From: a virus
Reading direction: 5' to 3' (one strand)
Virus record (IMG/VR): IMGVR_UViG_3300046169_000093
Coordinates: 1 to 37,908 of that record
DNA: 37,908 nt
The notes under the pieces are model-generated. The model was not told the DNA's origin, ran no database searches, and saw nothing but the letters and a program-made list of their open reading frames with translations. Positions within the stretch are counted from its first letter, which is position 1, and each line of letters begins with the position of its first letter. Made by a program: the position numbers and the translations under genes. Below are positions 1 through 7,126 of the stretch, in pieces.

Positions 1-2933
1 CCCAATGCAAATCTAGATTTATCTTCTACACCATAGTTAGTAGGTATAGGATCCTCTGTAGATACAGCAACTGTTGATGGTCTAAATAAATTATTTATTT
101 TATATTTATTATTATCAAAAGTTTGAAATGATGATCCAATATAATTTGATGCTTCGTTTTTAACTCTAAATAAATCATTTAATGAAGCAGCTGTAAAATC
201 ATTAAAAAACCCATGTGAATTGTATTTTAATACATGCTCTTGAAAAGAAACTAAGTTATATAATAAATCAATAATTTCTTGACCGCCAACAGCAATATTT
301 TTTTGCATCAAGATAAGTGACATTGCTTTTTTAAATTCAGGACCTAAGTTTGATTCAGAAGTATCAAGAGTCACCCCTTCTTGATTACCACCACCCATCA
401 AACCTCCATTTTCAGTCTCTGAGGTAGCTTTAATATTTTCTATACCTCGTTCTTGAAGCCTTTGTTGAGTAGATTTATCTAAACCTGATGCTGCTGCAAT
501 ATCACTAGCTCCTCCGAGAAATAAATCTAATGCTTCATTTAAAAAATTACCAAGATTAAAACCACCGCCAGGGCCAGAGCCAGAACCTCCACCTTGACTA
601 TTTACATAATTTTCAATTGCTTCATGTGCATCCGTATAAGCTCCACCACCTTTTGCATTATTATTAAAATCACCACCACTAATTTGTCCCCCACTTCTTG
701 GACTCCAGTTTACAGTAGCAACACCGGGCGGTACAGTTAAACTAACAAATCCATTATTACCTCTTTGTTCTTTACCAATTATTTCTTCACCATCAAATTC
801 AGGATATGCATTATTTATAGCTTGGACAGGAAGAGATGTAGTTTGTGGTGTACCATTTAAATTTCTAATAGCATAACCTATACCAACTAATGCACCCAGT
901 ATAGCAGATATGTTTCTAAGCAGTTTAAACTGAGGATGATTTTCTGAAGGTTTAAAATAACCATTTGACTCTCCACTTATTTGCCCGTAAAATATGCTTT
1001 CATATGCATTTAAAAAAGGTTGAGTAAACATTAACTCAGGAGAGTGAAATGTAAATACATTATCTGTAAATCCACTAAGAGGTGGATAATCACCAAATTC
1101 ACTTCCTGTAAATGGCCCACCATTAGGACACCCGGAAGTTTTTCTTACAGTAGTATGAAATATATCAGGTCTTAAATCATTATAAGGGTAATTAGGATAT
1201 AACCCTTGTGCATTACCTAAAAGATTATCTTCACTCGGTAAGTTATACTTACGCATGTTCTTAAACATACCTTTAGCAAGAATAGATTTGTTACCCAATC
1301 TTGATCCTCTTAGTATTTCATAACCTACAATATTAGATATATATGTACCATCATTATATTTAGGTCTTTCAATATTAGTAAACTCAACACCTAAAATTCT
1401 TATTCCTGTATCAACCCCATCTGTAAGTCCTAATACAGGGTTAATCATCTCATTAGGCATTTTATGGTGTCTTATAGGTTTACCACATAAATCACCCCAT
1501 ATCTCAGGTTTTTTATCAGGATATTTTTCAGTTGATTCCCAATATCCCATTTTACCTCTGGCAATAATTGTAGAACTATCAGGTTGGATTTCAGTAACTA
1601 ATGCATCTACACTAGCTGTATTATAAACTTTATATACTGGATCACCTGCTGGATCTATTGTATTAACACCAAAAATATCATCTGTTTCATTAACTGTAAT
1701 CCCATTAGGCAATGTATAATTTTGTGGTGCTCTACCAGGAATATGATATGAAAAAGATCTTTCACCCGTATTATAAATCCATCTTATGAAAAAAGCATAT
1801 TGCTCATCTCTCATAAAACCAATTTTATTTCCAGCATTTATATAATATTGTTCACTAACTTCATTAAGAACCCAGTTAACATTAATATTGTTTGCAAGCG
1901 GTTGATAGTTAAAATCAAATTGTTCTGTAGGCCCTTGTCTTATTAAATAGTCATTGAGAACATACATTGACTCAGACTTCTCATAACTAGGTGATTGTCT
2001 AAATAATTCTTCAAATGATACAGATGGTAAAGACTGATCTATGTAATCAATATTAACATGTTTAGTTTCAGTACTATAGTTACCAATCTTCTTTGTATAA
2101 ATTTGACCTTGCTGTCTTATCAAAAGAATTAAATCAAAATAAAAATAATCTTTATCTAATCCATCAAACTCAATATCTAAAGATCCGTTAGAACCTTCAT
2201 GTGACCATATTGTTTGAATATTTGAAATACCTATATAATCACTTATAACTTGACTATTTTCTGTATATGCTATATATACTTGGTATGCACCATTTTTAAT
2301 TGTACCACCATCAGTAGCTTTTGTAAGTAGAACACATGGAGTATCAACCAATGGATGTAATCTTATCTTCTCACAGTCTAAAAAAGAAGTATCTTGAAAT
2401 GTAATACAAGGATCTCCTGTAGCAGAAGTAATAGCTTGAACATAAGGTACATTATCTATATTCATTGATCTTGATGGATTATTTCCATCATCCCAATATA
2501 CTTGCCATGTACAATCAAAGTTTTCTTTTGCTGCACCGGTAATTAAATGTTTCCTATTAAAATTTAAACAAGGATCACTTACAATAGCTTCATACTTACA
2601 CTCACTATCATTAAATCTCCCTATCTCAGAACTAATATCATCAGTAGAGTATACAACCCATTCATCACCGTATCTATGTATAGCACCTATAACAGTATAT
2701 GGAATTACACCACATTGCAAATTTGCAGGTTCATTTCCTATGACACCTACATCACCATCAGAACTATTATTAGCAACATTAATAGCATGATACCAGGAAT
2801 CATTTTTTTCAAAAGATGGTGTAACATCTTTATTCATTCCTTTAATAAATGAATTAGTGTTTACACTTGAAGAGCTTGGGGCCTTGGTGTTTCTTTTAGG
2901 TGTATTAGATTGTGTAGACTTTTTCTTTGCCAT
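1..2933 (-). CDS. Large tail stabilisation/muzzle-type protein, 3' end outside window
   Basis: An open frame runs from the ATG at 2931-2933 to the left edge with no stop, giving 977 codons in the window and more beyond it. The N-terminus is basic and Ser/Thr/Asn-rich, followed near residues 25-80 by a 'FIKGMNKD ... NSSDGDVGVIGNE' stretch. This pattern is typical of the large P22 gp10-like stabilisation proteins of crAss-like phages, which form the tail end (muzzle). A Gly/Ser linker (GGGSGSGPGGG) interrupts the C-terminal half seen here. It is the last gene visible in the tail block, directly after the ring-protein candidates, where such a protein is expected. The family is inferred from the pattern and gene order. 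The lack of internal stops and the consistent coding pattern make the gene itself near certain. Confidence 0.8.
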   Translation of the reverse strand, partial: MAKKKSTQSNTPKRNTKAPSSSSVNTNSFIKGMNKDVTPSFEKNDSWYHAINVANNSSDGDVGVIGNEPANLQCGVIPYTVIGAIHRYGDEWVVYSTDDISSEIGRFNDSECKYEAIVSDPCLNFNRKHLITGAAKENFDCTWQVYWDDGNNPSRSMNIDNVPYVQAITSATGDPCITFQDTSFLDCEKIRLHPLVDTPCVLLTKATDGGTIKNGAYQVYIAYTENSQVISDYIGISNIQTIWSHEGSNGSLDIEFDGLDKDYFYFDLILLIRQQGQIYTKKIGNYSTETKHVNIDYIDQSLPSVSFEELFRQSPSYEKSESMYVLNDYLIRQGPTEQFDFNYQPLANNINVNWVLNEVSEQYYINAGNKIGFMRDEQYAFFIRWIYNTGERSFSYHIPGRAPQNYTLPNGITVNETDDIFGVNTIDPAGDPVYKVYNTASVDALVTEIQPDSSTIIARGKMGYWESTEKYPDKKPEIWGDLCGKPIRHHKMPNEMINPVLGLTDGVDTGIRILGVEFTNIERPKYNDGTYISNIVGYEILRGSRLGNKSILAKGMFKNMRKYNLPSEDNLLGNAQGLYPNYPYNDLRPDIFHTTVRKTSGCPNGGPFTGSEFGDYPPLSGFTDNVFTFHSPELMFTQPFLNAYESIFYGQISGESNGYFKPSENHPQFKLLRNISAILGALVGIGYAIRNLNGTPQTTSLPVQAINNAYPEFDGEEIIGKEQRGNNGFVSLTVPPGVATVNWSPRSGGQISGGDFNNNAKGGGAYTDAHEAIENYVNSQGGGSGSGPGGGFNLGNFLNEALDLFLGGASDIAAASGLDKSTQQRLQERGIENIKATSETENGGLMGGGNQEGVTLDTSESNLGPEFKKAMSLILMQKNIAVGGQEIIDLLYNLVSFQEHVLKYNSHGFFNDFTAASLNDLFRVKNEASNYIGSSFQTFDNNKYKINNLFRPSTVAVSTEDPIPTNYGVEDKSRFAL

Positions 2934-2949
2934 AACAAATTAAAATATT

Positions 2950-3900
2950 TTAATAAGTGTTTCTTACTGTAGTTGTACCATCACTAGCCACTACAGCTGG
3001 ACCAGCTATTCTTGGGTTAACGGGAGCATAACTTAAAAACATATTATAATAATTATGATATTGTGCTCTTCTATTAACAGTCCACATTTTTTGCATTTCT
3101 CTAAAATCTGGAGTATTAATAAAACCAAGAGCATTGTTTCTTGCAGCTCTTAGTCTTTGCTCAATTAAACCTAATTGATTAGAAACGTTTTCACCATTAA
3201 AAACCATGTTTTCCAGTATTCTTTGTTTTATTGCATATTCGTAATATTCATTACAATATGGGTGATCTAAAACTAATAAATCACCTTCAGCATTTTCCAT
3301 AGATCCTTGATAGCTTATATAAACCTTACCTGTTTTAAATGTTGTAATTAAAAAGCCATCTTTAACTTCAGCAATATCTAAAGCTTGTGCTCCCAACTCT
3401 GGGCAAAAACATGTAGGAGTATTTACACTTTGAATTCTAAGCTGTGTCCAACTACTAAACTGTCTGTATTGATCTGGACCAATTCTTTGAATAAGTTGAT
3501 ACTCATTTTTATCATTACATGTTTTTATTACACATACATCTTTACAATCTGTTTGATTATCACATGAATCACTATCACTTGGTGCAGGAACATATGGCAC
3601 ATCATTAAATGTTTCAACATGTGTTCCTGAAGGCAATGTGTTATTAATTTTATATGATCCACATCTAAATGCATAGTTTATATATGCAAAATCCATTGGT
3701 AATTGAGCTTTACCATGTTCAATATCTAATACAACTTCTTTGGTTCTGTGTATACGTAAACCTAAATCATAATTTACTCTTGTTGCAACTTTAATTAATT
3801 GCTGAGGTTCTATCATCCCTTCTAATGCATAATTAGAAAAGTCAATAGACACATCTTCCATTAACTGACTGAACGTTCTATATTTATTTGATACTCCCAT
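2950..3900 (-). CDS. Ring/tail-tube-type structural protein (316 aa)
   Basis: A 316-residue soluble protein with no signal peptide or membrane segment. Its N-terminal third (MIEPQQLIKVATRVNYDLGLR, followed by a 'LPMDFAYINYA' segment) looks like the helical start and beta core of head-tail connector/ring proteins in crAss-like and other podoviruses. A Cys-rich insertion (about residues 110-130) is unusual for a connector. The ATG at 3898-3900 overlaps the stop of the upstream 224-residue gene in TAATG, so the two are probably translationally coupled. It lies 16 bases before the large tail protein. I infer a neck or tail-tube ring role from order and general pattern. I cannot say which ring it corresponds to in known structures. 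Confidence 0.6.
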   Translation of the reverse strand: MGVSNKYRTFSQLMEDVSIDFSNYALEGMIEPQQLIKVATRVNYDLGLRIHRTKEVVLDIEHGKAQLPMDFAYINYAFRCGSYKINNTLPSGTHVETFNDVPYVPAPSDSDSCDNQTDCKDVCVIKTCNDKNEYQLIQRIGPDQYRQFSSWTQLRIQSVNTPTCFCPELGAQALDIAEVKDGFLITTFKTGKVYISYQGSMENAEGDLLVLDHPYCNEYYEYAIKQRILENMVFNGENVSNQLGLIEQRLRAARNNALGFINTPDFREMQKMWTVNRRAQYHNYYNMFLSYAPVNPRIAGPAVVASDGTTTVRNTY

Positions 3901-4574
3901 TATTGTCTATTTATGTTACGTTTATTATCAGAATCTTCAGATGGTATTTGCATAGTACCAACCATTGTTTGAACTACTTGCATTTCTATCTCTGCAAACA
4001 ATGCTTCAGGAATATAAATAGGTTGTTCATACCTAGGAGTGCAATCATCTTGTGTATCACAATTCCACTTAGTAATATCTGAACTAAATACACCCTCAAG
4101 TTTAATTGCATCCCATGCAATATTTGGGCAATAAATATAACCGTCTAACCACCAAAAATATAAAGTTTTATTATATTTAAATGATGTTGTTTTAGTCATT
4201 GATGTATAAGTACCGGGTTGTGTTGCTTTTAATTCTTGTGATCCATCTATTGAACTTACTGTTCTAATTAGTGGCCCCCAATATCCTTCTATCATTTCAG
4301 GTAATCTAACTTTACTTCTTTTAATTGTACACCCACTTGAGATACCAGAACAACCTGCCTCAACTTTATCTACATTAATCATTTCAATATAGGGAAGAGT
4401 TTTCCAAACTGAATTAAACTTCATCAACTTATTTGCATAGTCTTGTCTCCTCATTAATACCTGAGCAAACTTTTCTATCAAACTATATATGTATCTATCG
4501 GTAATAAAGGCATCTTGAACTTCAGCTTTAACCTGACCCCTTATTCTTGATACTGCTTCTGCTATTGTTGACAT
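3900..4574 (-). CDS. Tail tubular/connector-type protein (224 aa)
   Basis: A 224-residue protein starting with a helical region (IAEAVSRIRGQVKAEVQDAF) that resembles the first helices of P22 gp4-like head-completion or T7 gp11-like tail tubular proteins. A beta-rich middle with 'LPYIEMINVDKVEA' follows, and the C-terminus includes 'IYIPEALFAEIEMQVVQTM', which also fits connector proteins. It sits between the conserved 188-residue protein and the 316-residue ring candidate, overlapping the latter by one base. This order matches crAss-like tail blocks. The function is inferred from family pattern and neighbours. Cysteines at about residues 74, 78 and 82 are again more frequent than usual for a phage connector. 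Confidence 0.6.
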   Translation of the reverse strand: MSTIAEAVSRIRGQVKAEVQDAFITDRYIYSLIEKFAQVLMRRQDYANKLMKFNSVWKTLPYIEMINVDKVEAGCSGISSGCTIKRSKVRLPEMIEGYWGPLIRTVSSIDGSQELKATQPGTYTSMTKTTSFKYNKTLYFWWLDGYIYCPNIAWDAIKLEGVFSSDITKWNCDTQDDCTPRYEQPIYIPEALFAEIEMQVVQTMVGTMQIPSEDSDNKRNINRQ

Positions 4575-4579
4575 ATTAT

Positions 4580-5146
4580 TTACATTTCAAATTCATTATA
4601 ATCTTTAAGAGTCTGTTTGGTTTTCTGCGGTGTCTCATCATATAAATGAGCAACTCTATATTTATTCTTCATTACTACATACTTTGTCCAATTTTGAGGG
4701 TAACTTTTTGCAACAGATCTTTTAAATTTTCTACATGCCGTAAATCTCCAAAGCTCTCTATTTTTAAATCTATACTTAGCAGACCAGTTTGTATAAAATA
4801 TTTTTCCTATGTTGCCGTCTGTTTCCCAATTTTTGTTTTGCAAGACTTTTCCATATTGATTTGAAAGTGCATAGTTTGTATTTACCGTGTTGCTTTTTGG
4901 ACAAGTACCTATAAATAAATATCCTAAAGAATCAGGTAACTCTACACCACCTCTATTATCAATTACACCTTGCCATAATTTTTCATTATATGTTTTAATT
5001 ATTAATTTTAATTTACTATTATCTATTTCTGAATACAAAGGCTTTTTTTCTTTGAACTCATCAAATGTTTCTTTATTTAATAAACCTAATCTTTTTGCTC
5101 TATACCTAGCCGCATTTAAATTAGGTTTTCTAAAATTATTAATCAT
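4580..5146 (-). CDS. Conserved crAss-type virion-block protein (188 aa), function unknown
   Basis: A basic 188-residue protein beginning 'MINNFRKPNLNAARYRAKR'. Short basic openings of this type followed by 'LLNKETFDEFKEKKP' and later 'LPDSLGYLFIGTCP', 'KIFYTNWSAKYRFKN' and 'KFKRSVAKSYPQNW' are, as I recall, a recurring family in crAss-like and flavobacterial phage tail blocks. Its biochemical role is unknown to me. No catalytic motif or membrane segment is visible. It has its own intergenic lead (5147-5168) after the terminator of the metallophosphoesterase, so it probably starts the tail transcription unit: 188-residue protein, 224-residue connector, 316-residue ring protein, then the large tail protein. 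Confidence 0.6.
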   Translation of the reverse strand: MINNFRKPNLNAARYRAKRLGLLNKETFDEFKEKKPLYSEIDNSKLKLIIKTYNEKLWQGVIDNRGGVELPDSLGYLFIGTCPKSNTVNTNYALSNQYGKVLQNKNWETDGNIGKIFYTNWSAKYRFKNRELWRFTACRKFKRSVAKSYPQNWTKYVVMKNKYRVAHLYDETPQKTKQTLKDYNEFEM

Positions 5147-5168
5147 ACAGTCTACATTTATAATTTAC

Positions 5169-5204
5169 AAAAAAAACCTCACTTTATGAAATTAAAAGTA
5201 AGGT
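5169..5204 (-). terminator. Rho-independent terminator after the metallophosphoesterase
   Basis: On the minus strand a 10-bp stem (ACCTTACTTT with AAAGTGAGGT, one T-G wobble) encloses a nine-base loop and is followed by eight T residues. It begins three bases beyond the stop of the metallophosphoesterase gene and would separate that gene from the tail block. Confidence 0.85.
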
Positions 5205-5206
5205 CT

Positions 5207-6430
5207 TTACAAAGCTTGATAGGTTAATACACATATATTACCCATAGTTGGATGCTGTAGTTCTAATTTACCTGATCTTCTGTTACCAACATACTTATTA
5301 CTATAATGGTAGTAATCTGTTTTACCTAAACTTGGTAATGTCTTTTCAATAAATCCTGCAGTTTCATTTGATGTCATATACTCAACTTTTCTATCTGTAT
5401 GAATATGACCTTTAAATAAAGTTCTGTTTGTAGTAGCACCCCACTCTTTTGGATATTCTGATGCATATATTAATGGGTTATTTTTACTCCTTTTATCACC
5501 ATGCTCAAATGCATTAAAGTTGTTATGCCAAACATGCACTTTTCTTTCTTCATATTTTATATCCCAAATGATTTCATCACTTATGATTGACTTTGACAAT
5601 GCATGCACAAGGTGAAAAGAAGAAAGTCTATCATGATTACCGGGTACATAAACTATAACTAATTCTTTACAATATGCTTTTATAAAATTTATTGCCCAAT
5701 GCATTGCATCAAATGCTTGTATATAAGCTTCAGTTGCTGTCATACAATTGTCTAAACCAGTACCACTTGTTGTAGTACCTTCAAATGTATCCATATTTAT
5801 TAAATCACCACCTACAACAAAATACATTTTTTCAATATAATTAACCGGAGCAGCTTTTTGTATTAGATATTTGATAGTATCTTCAAACTCTTTATCTATA
5901 GTATCATTGCCCTCCTTGCCAAAATGTATATCCTGTAAAGACATAACACCACATACGGGTTCACTATTTTTAATGTTTTTTAAATTTACTTTAGGTAACT
6001 TATATGTTTTTGGTTTCCAGTTTTCTAGTAAATCTTTAAAAAGTCTTTCTTCCGGATTTTTAATTTGAGATATTAAAGCAGATACTCTCCAATGGTCACC
6101 CATTTGTTTATTCCAATATTGTGATAATCTCCACTTATCTGTATCTATTTTTAATAACTCAATTATTTCTTCTGCACTTTTAGGTTCATAATCAAAGGTT
6201 CCAGATATTTTACCTTCTCCTTTGTCTAAATCAATTGACTCTACAAGCTTAGACTGTTCAGCAGCTTTTGAAAAAAATCTGCTTTTTCTTTTTTGTTTTT
6301 TCCTTTCATTTAAAATTTCCTTTTTAATTTTAACATACTCTTTCTCATCTAAACCACATCTTTCAGCAGAAATGGAAGAATTTTTTTTCCATTTTAATGA
6401 GTTTAATACTTTTTGTTTAATATTATCCAT
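5207..6430 (-). CDS. Calcineurin-like metallophosphoesterase with N-terminal HTH-like segment
   Basis: A 407-residue protein with the full metallophosphoesterase motif series: DIH (167-169), GGD (207-209), GNHD (264-267), HGD (310-312) and GHIH (341-344). These residues bind two metal ions and hydrolyse phosphoesters (nucleotides, nucleic acids or phosphoproteins). The substrate cannot be read from sequence. Residues 10-50 look like a helix-turn-helix followed by a very basic stretch (NERKKQKRKSR), suggesting DNA contact and hence a nuclease-like role, but that is inference. 'WRLSQYWNKQMGDHWRVSALIS' features at 100-121 recur in phage members of this family. The gene has its own promoter-like element and terminator, so it forms a single-gene unit inside a structural region. 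Confidence 0.88.
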   Translation of the reverse strand: MDNIKQKVLNSLKWKKNSSISAERCGLDEKEYVKIKKEILNERKKQKRKSRFFSKAAEQSKLVESIDLDKGEGKISGTFDYEPKSAEEIIELLKIDTDKWRLSQYWNKQMGDHWRVSALISQIKNPEERLFKDLLENWKPKTYKLPKVNLKNIKNSEPVCGVMSLQDIHFGKEGNDTIDKEFEDTIKYLIQKAAPVNYIEKMYFVVGGDLINMDTFEGTTTSGTGLDNCMTATEAYIQAFDAMHWAINFIKAYCKELVIVYVPGNHDRLSSFHLVHALSKSIISDEIIWDIKYEERKVHVWHNNFNAFEHGDKRSKNNPLIYASEYPKEWGATTNRTLFKGHIHTDRKVEYMTSNETAGFIEKTLPSLGKTDYYHYSNKYVGNRRSGKLELQHPTMGNICVLTYQAL

Positions 6431-6449
6431 AAGTTTTTAAATAAATTTT

Positions 6450-6484
6450 TATAAATATACAAAAAAAAAGAGACTGGTCAAACC
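6450..6484 (-). promoter_or_regulatory. Candidate Bacteroidota-type promoter for the metallophosphoesterase
   Basis: On the minus strand TTTG (6482-6479), a 21-base spacer and TATTTATA (6457-6450) resemble the Bacteroidota TTTG / TAnnTTTG promoter, with weak agreement at the downstream element. The spacer contains a T run then GTATA, as in three other places in the window. The TTTG lies in the loop of the preceding terminator. The start codon is about 20 bases downstream. Confidence 0.45.
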
Positions 6485-6491
6485 AGCCTCT
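6461..6491 (-). terminator. Terminator after the Cys-rich fibronectin III gene
   Basis: On the minus strand AGAG-CTGGT pairs with ACCAG-CTCT around one mismatch (loop of three bases) and is followed by nine T residues. It lies about 55 bases beyond the stop of the upstream gene and overlaps the candidate promoter of the next gene. Confidence 0.8.
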
Positions 6492-6546
6492 TCCCAACGT
6501 TTGCAGTAGAAAACCAACAAACCACTTGCACATGTTGTATTTTATA

Positions 6547-7107
6547 TTATGCTGACAAGGTAGAAAATAGTATTTCAATTGGTTTACATGCAGCAGAGTT
6601 TCCAGCATCAACTACTTTAACTTTATAAGCTGTGCTAGATAACAAATTTGTTATAGTAAAATTATTAATGGTTGTTACAATTGGTGTAGCATTTGCTAGT
6701 ATCCATCCGCTTGGTGCTACTTGAGTATCATAATAAATGTTAACACCAGTGCTACTTCCATATACACCATTCCATAAAATACTTGCTGATGAACTTGTTA
6801 TAGTTCCTGCAAATACATTATAAGGATCGTGTTGCAAATCTTCTGAAGTACAAGAACCTAATCCATTAGCAAATAACATAGCAAATTTTTGAATGATTGA
6901 ATCAAGTCTATCACCAGATTTTATTACTATCTGTGCGCTTGGGTCACCAATTTGAAAGGATGTACCACAATAGCTTACACATGCAGCACATTGTATATCA
7001 TCACACCTTTCACTACCCACACTACAATCAGTGTATGAACAAGGATTGGTTAATGCTGTATCAGCACAACTACATTTACTACTACACTTTGTACAATTAC
7101 ATGCCAT
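6547..7107 (-). CDS. Cys-rich N-terminus plus fibronectin type III-like domain (186 aa)
   Basis: The first 47 residues hold eleven cysteines (CNC, CxxC, CxC and further pairs), after which the protein becomes ordinary. Residues about 98-186 look like a fibronectin III-like beta sandwich: 'SASILWNGVYG', 'VNIYYDTQ', 'FTITNLLSSTAYKVKVV', ending 'IEILFSTLSA'. The middle part (SGDRLDSIIQKFAMLFANG) resembles a repeated structural element also found in the neighbouring 736-residue protein. I infer a virion surface or adhesion role. The Cys cluster could bind metal or form disulfides after release. The gene follows the von Willebrand A gene by 19 bases and shares its transcription unit. No signal peptide is visible. 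Confidence 0.7.
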   Translation of the reverse strand: MACNCTKCSSKCSCADTALTNPCSYTDCSVGSERCDDIQCAACVSYCGTSFQIGDPSAQIVIKSGDRLDSIIQKFAMLFANGLGSCTSEDLQHDPYNVFAGTITSSSASILWNGVYGSSTGVNIYYDTQVAPSGWILANATPIVTTINNFTITNLLSSTAYKVKVVDAGNSAACKPIEILFSTLSA

Positions 7108-7126
7108 TTTTTAAACTTTTATTTTA

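Noticed and set aside
6423-6611. 62-residue frame across the 6.5-kb terminator
   Set aside because: It covers a hairpin and a candidate promoter, and its composition does not look coding.
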